Source of the DNA: Flavobacterium sp.
GTDB taxonomy: Bacteria; Bacteroidota; Bacteroidia; Flavobacteriales; Flavobacteriaceae
Length of the DNA stretch: 5,461 nt
Direction: 5' to 3'
Assembly (NCBI GenBank): GCA_003449615.1
Contig: DMHA01000362.1
Location: forward strand, 1-5,461
The notes below the pieces were generated by a model, which did not search any database, was not told the DNA's origin, and saw only the letters and a program-made list of their open reading frames with translations. This document shows, piece by piece, positions 1-5,461 of the stretch; position 1 is the stretch's first letter; each line of letters starts with the position of its first letter. The position numbers and the translations under genes are program-made.

Positions 1-5
1 TTTAC

Positions 6-55
6 TGCAAAGTCACAAAGATTTTATAAAATTTATAAAATTTAAGTTTGCAAAG
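6..55 (-). repeat. CTTTG-type short repeats downstream of the MORN-repeat gene
   Basis: Read on the minus strand, this stretch holds three copies of CTTTGYR: CTTTGCA (49-55), CTTTGTG (14-20) and CTTTGCA (6-12). The last two are only 8 bp apart. The 8-mer CAAAGATT (plus strand) also occurs twice, at 16-23 and 51-58, and TTTGCAAA at 47-54 is a perfect palindrome. From memory, flavobacterial intergenic regions often carry degenerate runs of CTTTGTG/CTTTGCG, so this may be the edge of such a dispersed repeat. The copies are short and the element is cut by the window edge, so confidence is low. Confidence 0.35.
23..40. repeat. Two tandem copies of a 9-bp AT-rich unit
   Basis: TTTATAAAA occurs twice head to tail (23-31 and 32-40), followed by a partial third copy (TTTA, 41-44). 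It lies between the CTTTG-type copies, downstream of the minus-strand gene. It has no GC-rich stem, so it does not look like a classical terminator. In such an AT-rich background it may be simple low-complexity sequence. Confidence 0.5.
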
Positions 56-73
56 ATTAAAAAATCGGTCAGA

Positions 74-778
74 TTACTTTTTAACTTTCAAAACACTTTT
101 CTGAAAACCCATATTCTCTTCTTTGACCAATTTACCTTTTGAAAAAAACTGCCAAATTCCAGCTTTTTTTCCATTGACAAATTTTCCTTTGGAAACAATC
201 GTTCCATCATCGGCATCACGGAAAATGGCTAATCCATCAAATTCATTGTTTTTGAAATTCGATTCTTCGATGATGATTCCAGATTCGGTGTATCGTTTAT
301 AGATGCCATTTTTCAGGTTGTTTTTATAAATCGCTTCTTCGGCAATTTTCCCAGTTGGATAAAAAACTGAACGCACTCCTTCAAGATTTCCTTTGCTGTA
401 ATTTTCGATGGTCATTATTGTTTGTGAGGCTTTGTGGTAGTATTTCCACTTGCCTTCATATAATTTATTGACGACTTTACCCTCGCTTACTTTATTTTTT
501 AATTGGTCATAAAAAATCGTGTAAGCTGAATTATCTTTGGGATTGAATTCTCTGGTGGCAATGACTCTTTTTGTTTTGGTGTTGTCATAGAAAGTAAAAA
601 TCCCCACTTCTTTGCCGTGGTCGAAAGTACCTTCATATTTTTGATTTTTGGTATCGGTATAAAACCCTTTCCAAAGTCCGTTTTTGTTTCCATTTTGGTC
701 TAATTGATTATAAATATTTTGAGAAAACATAGTGGCATTTGCCAAAAAAAACAATCCTAAAAAAAGTTTATACAACAT
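74..778 (-). CDS. Secreted MORN-like (YwqK-type) repeat protein
   Basis: Predicted product is 234 residues. Residues 1-20 form a typical signal peptide: a short Lys-containing start, a hydrophobic core (about 5-16), then 'FSQ' before the mature protein, as in many exported flavobacterial proteins. The rest is a series of degenerate repeats of the type (N/K)G.(W/Y)..(F/Y)...G....(E/K): clear units lie near 30-50, 54-64, 108-114, 129-151, 156-172, 179-200 and 203-220. This matches the MORN_2/YwqK repeat family, which folds as stacked beta hairpins; its biochemical role is mostly unknown. No catalytic motif is visible. The frame stays open to a TTG at 812-814, but ATG at 776-778 puts the signal peptide at the N terminus and is preferred. 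The gene diverges from the serine ammonia-lyase gene and appears monocistronic. Some databases label such proteins 'toxin-antitoxin system YwqK family antitoxin'; nothing here supports a toxin-antitoxin role. The family call is firm, the function unknown. Confidence 0.85.
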   Translation of the reverse strand: MLYKLFLGLFFLANATMFSQNIYNQLDQNGNKNGLWKGFYTDTKNQKYEGTFDHGKEVGIFTFYDNTKTKRVIATREFNPKDNSAYTIFYDQLKNKVSEGKVVNKLYEGKWKYYHKASQTIMTIENYSKGNLEGVRSVFYPTGKIAEEAIYKNNLKNGIYKRYTESGIIIEESNFKNNEFDGLAIFRDADDGTIVSKGKFVNGKKAGIWQFFSKGKLVKEENMGFQKSVLKVKK

Positions 779-859
779 AACTATCTTAAATTTAATTAAT
801 AAACGCAAAAACAATAAGCCAAGTATAAAATTTTATCAATTCGAAACTTCGTATTGATA

Positions 860-867
860 CAAATATA
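860..867 (-). promoter_or_regulatory. Candidate -7 promoter element for the MORN-repeat gene
   Basis: The minus strand reads TATATTTG here, an exact match to the Bacteroidota -7 consensus TAnnTTTG. It lies 81 bp upstream of the ATG at 778, giving a leader of roughly 75 nt. No good TTG -33 element sits at the usual 17-23 bp spacing; the best is ATG at 17 bp. The call rests on the -7 box and its intergenic position. Confidence 0.42.
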
Positions 868-901
868 AACCAATTACTGCAAAACATAGAACTCAATTTT
901 C

Positions 902-909
902 TATATTTG
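902..909 (+). promoter_or_regulatory. Candidate -7 promoter element for sdaA
   Basis: TATATTTG matches the Bacteroidota -7 consensus TAnnTTTG exactly. A weak -33 candidate, CTG at 877-879 (consensus TTG), gives a 22-bp spacer. Transcription would start near 914-916, leaving a leader of only about 12-15 nt before ATG at 928. The box contains the upstream in-frame TTG at 907, which argues against that codon as the translation start. It points away from the minus-strand box at 860-867, so the 149-bp region looks like a divergent promoter pair. Confidence 0.52.
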
Positions 910-927
910 TTATTCAAATTAACTCAA

Positions 928-2355
928 ATGGAAGAATGTATTTCAGTTTTTGATATGCTAAAAATTGGTGTTGGTCCCTCAAGTTCCCACACACTTGGTC
1001 CTTGGCGAGCAGCCGAACGCTTTTTAGGAGAATTGCGAAACAAAAGCATTATTCAATCTGTAAACAAAATAAAAGTAGATTTATATGGCTCACTTTCTTT
1101 GACAGGCAAAGGTCACGCTACTGATTTAGCCATTGTTTTGGGTTTGAGTGGTCAAGACCCAGAATATATTCCAGTTCAAAATATTGATACTATAATTGCA
1201 GCAATCAAAGAAATAGGAATTCTTAAATTAGGAAACGAAATTGAAATACCATTTTTTTTTGAAGAGGACATTGTTTTCAATAAAAATTTTCTGCCTTTTC
1301 ACGCTAACGGATTGACATTTACTGCTTTCCTAATTAATAATACCCAATATTCATCGACTTACTATTCCATTGGTGGTGGATTTGTGGTGGTGGAAGAACG
1401 GGTCAATGCCAAAAAGAAATTACAAATAAAATGTGCCTTTCCATTTCCTATTCAAAATGCTGATGAATTATTGAATTACACTTTAGAACAAAACAAAAAT
1501 ATCTCCGAAATTGTTTTTGAAAACGAAAAATCAATGCGTTCTGAAGCTGAAATTCATCACGAACTAATGCGCATTTGGAACACCATGCTCGAATGTATGT
1601 ATATTGGTTGTCATTCCGAGGGGATTCTACCAGGGGGATTGAACGTCCGCCGAAGAGCTTATGATATGCACCAAAACCTCATTGGCTTAGCCCATTATGA
1701 TTCGCCAGAAAGTTGGTTGGAACAAATTCGACTCACAGAAGTAAAGTTTCGCCAAATCCTGAAATGGGTTTCTTGTTTTGCTCTAGCTGTCAACGAAGTC
1801 AACGCGGCTTTGGGTCGTGTTGTAACCGCCCCAACAAACGGAAGTGCTGGAGTAATTCCTGCCGTATTGATGTATTATTTGGTTATCGAAAATCACAAAG
1901 CTGACGAAAAAGAAATCAAGCAATTCTTGATGGTTGCTGGAGAAATTGGTAGTATTTTCAAAAAAGGTTCCACTATTTCGGCTGCTATGGGCGGTTGTCA
2001 GGCAGAAATTGGGGTTTCCTCGGCTATGGCTGCGGCAGCTTTGTGTGAATTGATGGGCGGAACTCCAGCACAAGTTTTAATGGCAGCCGAAATTGCCATG
2101 GAACATCATTTGGGTTTGACTTGTGATCCTGTGGGTGGTTTGGTTCAAATTCCTTGTATCGAAAGAAACACGATGGGTGCTTTGAAAGCTATAAATGCCG
2201 CCGAATTAGCCTTAGAAACAAACCCCAAAAACGCAAAAGTTCCATTAGATAAAGTGATAGATACCATGTGGCAAACCGCCAAAGACATGAACAATAAATA
2301 CAAAGAAACTTCTCAAGGTGGTCTGGCAGTTGCTGTGAATATGGCGGATTGTTAA
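928..2355 (+). CDS. sdaA: L-serine ammonia-lyase, single-chain iron-sulfur type
   Basis: Converts L-serine to pyruvate and ammonia in the cytoplasm using an oxygen-sensitive [4Fe-4S] cluster, not pyridoxal phosphate. The 475-residue product has the fused beta-alpha order of the one-chain enzymes. The N-terminal SDH_beta domain (about 1-160) carries GPSSSHT at 16-22. The catalytic SDH_alpha domain (about 190-470) carries TAPTNGSAG at 300-308, GGCQAEIG around Cys357, CDPVGG at Cys399 and IPCIERN at Cys410. These three cysteines fit the conserved cluster ligands. The protein ends in Cys475, matching the C-terminal cysteine that supplies the fourth ligand in the Legionella enzyme ('tail-in-mouth'), so it looks full length and active. 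Length is close to the family norm of about 455-475. The frame opens at TTG 907, but that codon lies in the -7 box; ATG 928 starts the protein at the expected point, [20 protein letters not shown]. No Shine-Dalgarno sequence is seen. It has its own promoter, and a 124-bp gap with another promoter separates it from the next gene. The function is confident. Confidence 0.96.
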   Translation: MEECISVFDMLKIGVGPSSSHTLGPWRAAERFLGELRNKSIIQSVNKIKVDLYGSLSLTGKGHATDLAIVLGLSGQDPEYIPVQNIDTIIAAIKEIGILKLGNEIEIPFFFEEDIVFNKNFLPFHANGLTFTAFLINNTQYSSTYYSIGGGFVVVEERVNAKKKLQIKCAFPFPIQNADELLNYTLEQNKNISEIVFENEKSMRSEAEIHHELMRIWNTMLECMYIGCHSEGILPGGLNVRRRAYDMHQNLIGLAHYDSPESWLEQIRLTEVKFRQILKWVSCFALAVNEVNAALGRVVTAPTNGSAGVIPAVLMYYLVIENHKADEKEIKQFLMVAGEIGSIFKKGSTISAAMGGCQAEIGVSSAMAAAALCELMGGTPAQVLMAAEIAMEHHLGLTCDPVGGLVQIPCIERNTMGALKAINAAELALETNPKNAKVPLDKVIDTMWQTAKDMNNKYKETSQGGLAVAVNMADC

Positions 2356-2373
2356 TGGTTAATGGATTAACCA
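2356..2373. other. Inverted repeat after sdaA, possible weak terminator or operator
   Basis: TGGTTAAT (2356-2363) and ATTAACCA (2366-2373) are perfect inverted copies separated by GG. The repeat starts on the base after the sdaA stop codon. As RNA it could form a 7-bp hairpin with a TGGA loop, but it is AU-rich and no U-run follows, so an intrinsic terminator is doubtful. The left arm also belongs to a direct repeat (GTTAATG at 2351-2357 and 2358-2364). Binding by a dimeric regulator of the downstream glycosyltransferase is an alternative. Confidence 0.3.
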
Positions 2374-2428
2374 AGGTTGAAAATCGCCAATTGTGGCCAG
2401 CCCTTAAACCGAATTTTATAATATTGTA

Positions 2429-2436
2429 TATCTTTG
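2429..2436 (+). promoter_or_regulatory. Candidate -7 promoter element for the glycosyltransferase-coaE unit
   Basis: TATCTTTG matches TAnnTTTG exactly. A weak -33 candidate, TTA at 2404-2406, gives a 22-bp spacer. Start would fall near 2441-2443, giving a leader of about 37-39 nt before ATG at 2480. It is the best promoter-like element in the 124-bp gap after sdaA, and suggests the glycosyltransferase and coaE are transcribed separately from sdaA. Confidence 0.5.
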
Positions 2437-2479
2437 TTAAAATTTTGATTCATAAAACTTTAAAATTCAGTACAATTCT

Positions 2480-3484
2480 ATGTTATTTTCTCTAATTATT
2501 CCTGTTTTCAACCGTCCTGACGAGGTAGATGAACTCTTAGAAAGTTTATCACAACAAGATTTTAATGAAAATTTTGAAGTGGTGATAGTCGAAGATGGTT
2601 CTACTCTGAGATGTGATGATGTGGTACAAAAATATGCTGAAAAACTGCACTTAACTTATTATTTTAAAGAAAATTCAGGACCCGGAAGTTCAAGGAATTA
2701 TGGTATGAATATAGCAAAAGGTGATTATTTTATCATTTTCGATTCGGATTGTATTATTCCAAAAAGTTATTTGACCGAAGTTGCCAAGGCGCTAAAAGAA
2801 AATTATGTAGATTGTTTTGGTGGACCTGATGCTGCTTTAGATAGTTTTTCGGATATTCAAAAAGCCATCAACTTCGCGATGACTTCTTTTCTTACCACTG
2901 GAGGAATTCGAGGTGGTTCGGAAAAAATTGACAAATTTCAACCCCGAAGTTTCAATATGGGATTGTCTCGAAAAGCCTTTGATGCTTCTAATGGCTTCGG
3001 GAATATTCATCCCGGAGAAGATCCTGATTTATCTATAAGACTGTGGAATTTAGGTTTTGAAACCAAACTTTTCCCCAAAGCTTTCGTCTATCACAAACGA
3101 AGAATTGATTGGGAAAAATTTACCGTTCAGGTTAATAAATTTGGAAAAGCCAGACCCATTCTCAATAGTTGGTATCCAAAATACAACAAGCTTACTTTTT
3201 TCTTTCCATCTGTTTTCATCATTGGATTATTTTTGTCAGTTTTATTATATATTCTAAGTCAAAAATTTGATTATCTTCTTCAAATGTATTTTGTTTACTT
3301 TTTGGCAATACTTTTAATTTCAAGCATTCAAAACAAGAGTATCAAAATTGGTTTTTTATCGCTCAAAGCCGTTTGGAATCAATTTTATGGCTACGGAACT
3401 GGTTTTATTGAATCGTTTTTAAAGATCATTGTTTTGAAACAAAAACCAGAAAAAGCCTTTCCTGAATTATTTTTCAAAAAATAA
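2480..3484 (+). CDS. Membrane-anchored family 2 glycosyltransferase
   Basis: Predicted to move a sugar from a nucleotide-sugar donor to an unknown acceptor at the inner face of the cytoplasmic membrane. The 334-residue product has a GT-A (GT2) catalytic domain at about 1-220. The strand SLIIPVFNRPDEV starts at residue 4; VIVEDGS (35-41) carries Asp39 for the nucleotide; SGPGSSRNYG (66-75) is the loop usual in this family; FDSD (87-90) is the DxD metal site (Asp88, Asp90); GEDPDLSIRLW (179-189) holds the Glu-Asp pair expected at the catalytic-base position. Hydrophobic segments at about 239-259 and 265-282, plus an amphipathic stretch at 292-318, would anchor it to the membrane. All key motifs are present. 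ATG at 2480 is at the natural N terminus with no Shine-Dalgarno sequence. It ends one base before coaE, implying co-transcription. The neighbours are not glycan genes, so substrate cannot be inferred; glycolipid, protein-glycan or polysaccharide synthesis are all possible. Confidence 0.92.
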   Translation: MLFSLIIPVFNRPDEVDELLESLSQQDFNENFEVVIVEDGSTLRCDDVVQKYAEKLHLTYYFKENSGPGSSRNYGMNIAKGDYFIIFDSDCIIPKSYLTEVAKALKENYVDCFGGPDAALDSFSDIQKAINFAMTSFLTTGGIRGGSEKIDKFQPRSFNMGLSRKAFDASNGFGNIHPGEDPDLSIRLWNLGFETKLFPKAFVYHKRRIDWEKFTVQVNKFGKARPILNSWYPKYNKLTFFFPSVFIIGLFLSVLLYILSQKFDYLLQMYFVYFLAILLISSIQNKSIKIGFLSLKAVWNQFYGYGTGFIESFLKIIVLKQKPEKAFPELFFKK

Positions 3485-3485
3485 T

Positions 3486-4067
3486 ATGACAAAAATTATT
3501 GGATTAACAGGTGGCATTGGAAGCGGAAAAACCACTATCGCCAATCATTTTAAAGAGGCGAATATTCCAGTCTATATTGCTGATGATGAAGCAAGAAAAA
3601 TCATGCAATCTGAAGAGATTATAGATGCAATTAGAAAAACTTTTGGGGATGCTATCTTTGATGATACTATTTTAAACCGAGAAAAACTATCCAAAATTGT
3701 CTTTGAAAATCCAGAAAAATTAAAATTACTCAACGCTATTATTCATCCAGCAGTAAAAAAAGATTTTCAAAATTGGGTTTTGAACCACAAAAACGCTCCT
3801 TTTGTTATTTATGAAGCAGCCATTTTGTTTGAAAGTGGAAGTTATAAGAATTGTGATTTGATAATATCGGTTACAGCACCAATAGAATCAAGGATTCAGC
3901 GCGTAATCCAAAGAGACAATACCTCAAGGGAGCAAGTTTTAAAGCGAATAAATACGCAGTGGAATGATGATCAGCGCATTGCTAAAAGTGATTTTGTAAT
4001 CGAAAATGTAAATCCAAAAACTACAAAAATAGAAATTGAAAAAATTCTTAAAATTTTGAAGATTTAA
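3486..4067 (+). CDS. coaE: Dephospho-CoA kinase
   Basis: Catalyses the last step of coenzyme A synthesis, ATP-dependent phosphorylation of the ribose 3'-hydroxyl of dephospho-CoA, in the cytoplasm. The 193-residue product is close to the usual length of about 195-210. It begins with the family's P-loop, GLTGGIGSGKTT (6-17, with Lys15 and Thr16 for phosphate and Mg). IADDEAR (31-37) carries the acidic pair at the expected catalytic and substrate position. HP (87-88) and YEAAILFESG (109-118) correspond to the conserved 'HP' and 'PLLFE' motifs, and RVIQRDNTSREQVLKRI (139-155) is the lid with its arginines. RIAKSDFVIEN (164-174) matches the C-terminal nucleotide-binding strand. ATG at 3486 follows the glycosyltransferase stop after one base (TAATATG), so translation is probably coupled. 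No Shine-Dalgarno sequence is visible. As the only apparent essential gene here, it probably keeps the unit constitutively expressed. The identification is secure. Confidence 0.97.
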   Translation: MTKIIGLTGGIGSGKTTIANHFKEANIPVYIADDEARKIMQSEEIIDAIRKTFGDAIFDDTILNREKLSKIVFENPEKLKLLNAIIHPAVKKDFQNWVLNHKNAPFVIYEAAILFESGSYKNCDLIISVTAPIESRIQRVIQRDNTSREQVLKRINTQWNDDQRIAKSDFVIENVNPKTTKIEIEKILKILKI

Positions 4068-4084
4068 TAATCAGATGGAATGCT

Positions 4085-4101
4085 GTTAATCTTTGGTTAA
4101 T
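4085..4101 (+). promoter_or_regulatory. Direct repeat GTTAAT-N5-GTTAAT, candidate response-regulator site
   Basis: GTTAAT occurs at 4085-4090 and 4096-4101, a centre-to-centre period of 11 bp, so both copies face the same side of the helix. A related GTTAAA lies at 4119-4124, 23 bp further on. OmpR/PhoB-family regulators commonly bind head-to-tail hexamers with 11-bp period (for example the Bacillus PhoP box, TTAACA-like with 5-bp gaps). Its position 28 bp upstream of the -7 box of a histidine kinase gene fits autoregulation. The motif is AT-rich and could occur by chance. Confidence 0.3.
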
Positions 4102-4128
4102 TTATTATTAATTATATTGTTAAAATAC

Positions 4129-4136
4129 TAATTTTG
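4129..4136 (+). promoter_or_regulatory. Candidate -7 promoter element for the histidine kinase
   Basis: TAATTTTG matches TAnnTTTG exactly. A weak -33 candidate, TTA at 4105-4107, gives a 21-bp spacer. Only five bases separate the box from the kinase ATG at 4142, so transcription would start at or next to the start codon and the message would be leaderless or nearly so. AT-rich background makes a chance match possible. Confidence 0.42.
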
Positions 4137-4141
4137 TATTG

Positions 4142-5461
4142 ATGAATAAATTTTTTTTTAAAATACTGGTTTTGTTGATGAGTTTATCCTTGATTGGGAT
4201 AATTTTAGTGCAAGTATATTGGTTCAATACCTCTTTAGAAAATAATGACGAACAATTTAAATTTCATGTAAAATCTGTTATTGGAAATGTTGCAGAAAAG
4301 CTTCAAGAGCAAGAGGAATTTACTTATTATGATAGATTCAATAAGTATAAAGACAGCACAGGAAAACTTCCGCAAAAAAATGATTTGTTAGAGTTTTATT
4401 ACGTTCAAAAAAATCATAAGAATAATACAACGATAGTATTTACAAACAGTATTTCATCAGATGACTATACTATTTCACCTTCGTTCCTTGACAAAAAATC
4501 AGATAGTTTAAAGTTGAAAAGCTTTAATTCTAAAAGAGTTACGGAGATTTATGATAACAATAGATTTGACAATACTAAGATTCAAAGTGACTTGACTCCA
4601 GATGTAAAAATTGAAAAATCGGGTAACTTAGATGTCTTAGATGAAGTTGCTTATAAAATCAATTACAAAGAAATAGCTTCAGCCATGCCGCTACAAGAAA
4701 GGGTTTCTAAAGATGAAATTCAGAAATTGTTAAAGAATGAACTAGAAGAATATGGTGTAAATACAAAATTTGAGTATGGTATTTTTAGTAGTGGATTGGC
4801 AACCAAAGTAAAATCGGATGGATTTGTATATAATGCGAATAATACCTATTCTATTCCTATATTTTCGGACAATGAAGGAACTAATAAATATCAATTATTA
4901 GTTTCATTTCCCAATAAAAAGAAATTTTTGCTTTCAGATTTGGTTGGAATTACATTGTTGTCGATCATTTTTACACTCATCATTATTATTGCTTATACAA
5001 GTGCATTGAATCAGTTAATTCGTCAGCGACATATATCTGAAATTAAATCCGATTTCATAAATAATATGACTCATGAATTCAAAACACCAATTGCAACAAT
5101 AAATTTGGCTTTGGATGCGATAAAAAATCCAAAAATCATTGGAAATGAGGCCATGGTTCTCAAGTACATTCAAATGATAAAAGATGAAAATAAACGAATG
5201 CATGCTCAAGTCGAGAATGTATTGAGAATATCAAAATTAGAGAAAAAAGAATTGGACATTAGCAAAGAATCTGTTAATATTCAAGAAGTTATAGAAGATG
5301 CCACCGAACATGTTAATTTAATTTTAGAAGACAGACAAGGTACTATTACCAAACATTTTAAAGCAGAACGTACCAATGTTTTGTTGAATGAAGTTCATTT
5401 TATTAATGTTTTTGTGAATATCTTGGAAAATGCCATAAAATATTCTCCGAATATTCCAAAA
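4142..5461 (+). CDS. Two-transmembrane sensor histidine kinase, 3' end cut by window
   Basis: Membrane sensor of a two-component system: it autophosphorylates a histidine using ATP and passes the phosphate to a response regulator. The 440 visible codons run open to the last base; the C terminus lies outside. Membrane segment 1 spans about 8-27 and ends in VQVYW, a common flavobacterial signature. Residues 28-262 form a large Lys- and Asn-rich extracytoplasmic domain that I do not recognise. Membrane segment 2 covers about 264-285. After a short linker with no evident HAMP or PAS domain comes the HisKA dimerisation domain, with phospho-acceptor His311 in MTHEFKTPI. The catalytic ATPase domain starts near 400; its N box is NILENAIKYS (426-435, Mg-binding Asn430), and the later G boxes are beyond the edge. 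ATG at 4142 is chosen because it completes segment 1; Met13 (4178) would truncate it. Codons 4-6 form a run of nine T. It may have its own promoter or be read through from coaE. A response regulator gene is expected next. Function class is certain, ligand unknown. Confidence 0.93.
   Translation, partial: MNKFFFKILVLLMSLSLIGIILVQVYWFNTSLENNDEQFKFHVKSVIGNVAEKLQEQEEFTYYDRFNKYKDSTGKLPQKNDLLEFYYVQKNHKNNTTIVFTNSISSDDYTISPSFLDKKSDSLKLKSFNSKRVTEIYDNNRFDNTKIQSDLTPDVKIEKSGNLDVLDEVAYKINYKEIASAMPLQERVSKDEIQKLLKNELEEYGVNTKFEYGIFSSGLATKVKSDGFVYNANNTYSIPIFSDNEGTNKYQLLVSFPNKKKFLLSDLVGITLLSIIFTLIIIIAYTSALNQLIRQRHISEIKSDFINNMTHEFKTPIATINLALDAIKNPKIIGNEAMVLKYIQMIKDENKRMHAQVENVLRISKLEKKELDISKESVNIQEVIEDATEHVNLILEDRQGTITKHFKAERTNVLLNEVHFINVFVNILENAIKYSPNIPK

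Noticed and set aside
499..693. Open frame of 64 codons on the minus strand inside the MORN-repeat gene
   Set aside because: It is an out-of-frame shadow of a well-supported gene, with no recognisable motif or independent start signals.
779..814. Upstream TTG start for the MORN-repeat protein adding twelve residues
   Set aside because: The extension would push the signal peptide inward; ATG at 778 gives a normal signal peptide directly at the N terminus.
907..927. Upstream TTG start for sdaA adding seven residues
   Set aside because: The TTG lies inside a TATATTTG -7 box, and ATG 928 gives the expected family N terminus.
1713..2073. Overlapping open frames on both strands inside sdaA (plus 1713-1904, minus 1783-2073)
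   Set aside because: Both lie wholly within the strongly conserved catalytic part of sdaA and encode Ser/Cys/Arg-rich low-quality protein typical of shadow frames.
2189..2374. Minus-strand open frame across the sdaA 3' end
   Set aside because: It overlaps conserved sdaA codons, has no promoter or family resemblance, and is best explained as antisense shadow.
3057..3257. Open frame of 66 codons inside the glycosyltransferase gene
   Set aside because: Out-of-frame reading of a gene with intact motifs; no independent evidence.
928..4067. A single sdaA-glycosyltransferase-coaE operon
   Set aside because: A 124-bp gap with an exact -7 box separates sdaA from the glycosyltransferase, and the functions are unrelated; only the glycosyltransferase-coaE pair has operon-like spacing.
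5015..5209. Minus-strand open frame opposite the HisKA region
   Set aside because: It is antisense to the conserved H-box of the histidine kinase, whose frame is open from 4142 to the window end.
1..5461. A defence system, mobile element, CRISPR array or RNA gene
   Set aside because: No transposase, integrase, terminal inverted repeats, regularly spaced repeats or tRNA/rRNA-like sequence was found; the genes are ordinary chromosomal ones.

Overview
The window is AT-rich and looks like chromosomal DNA from a member of the Bacteroidota, most likely Flavobacteriaceae and probably Flavobacterium or a close relative. Four things point there: heavy AT bias at third codon positions; genes without Shine-Dalgarno sequences; several intergenic matches to the Bacteroidota -7 element TAnnTTTG; and typical flavobacterial protein features, such as a signal peptide ending in 'FSQ' and a kinase whose first membrane segment ends in 'VQVYW'. 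The placement comes from reading the sequence, not from a database search.

Layout. Positions 1-73 hold short AT-rich repeats downstream of a minus-strand gene. Positions 74-778 (minus) encode a secreted protein made of MORN-like (YwqK-type) repeats. A 149-bp divergent intergenic region (779-927) carries one candidate promoter in each direction. Positions 928-2355 (plus) encode a single-chain iron-sulfur L-serine ammonia-lyase (sdaA) with all recognisable cluster cysteines, including a C-terminal one. After a 124-bp gap containing a small inverted repeat and a good -7 box come a membrane-anchored family 2 glycosyltransferase (2480-3484) and, one base later, dephospho-CoA kinase (coaE, 3486-4067). 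A 74-bp gap with a direct repeat of 11-bp period and another -7 box precedes a two-transmembrane sensor histidine kinase. The kinase starts at 4142 and runs off the right edge after 440 codons. It is not obvious as an open frame unless read through to the edge.

How the genes relate. Serine deamination to pyruvate, the last step of CoA synthesis, glycosyl transfer and signal transduction do not form one obvious pathway. The glycosyltransferase and coaE are almost certainly co-transcribed. The kinase may be transcribed from its own promoter, by read-through, or both. Its partner response regulator would be expected just past the right edge.

No RNA gene, CRISPR array, insertion sequence, prophage or defence module is visible. 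I found no convincing undescribed system. The points most worth a second look are the regulatory architecture before the kinase (a possible leaderless message and an 11-bp-period direct repeat), the uncharacterised extracytoplasmic domain of the kinase, and the CTTTG-type repeats at the left edge.
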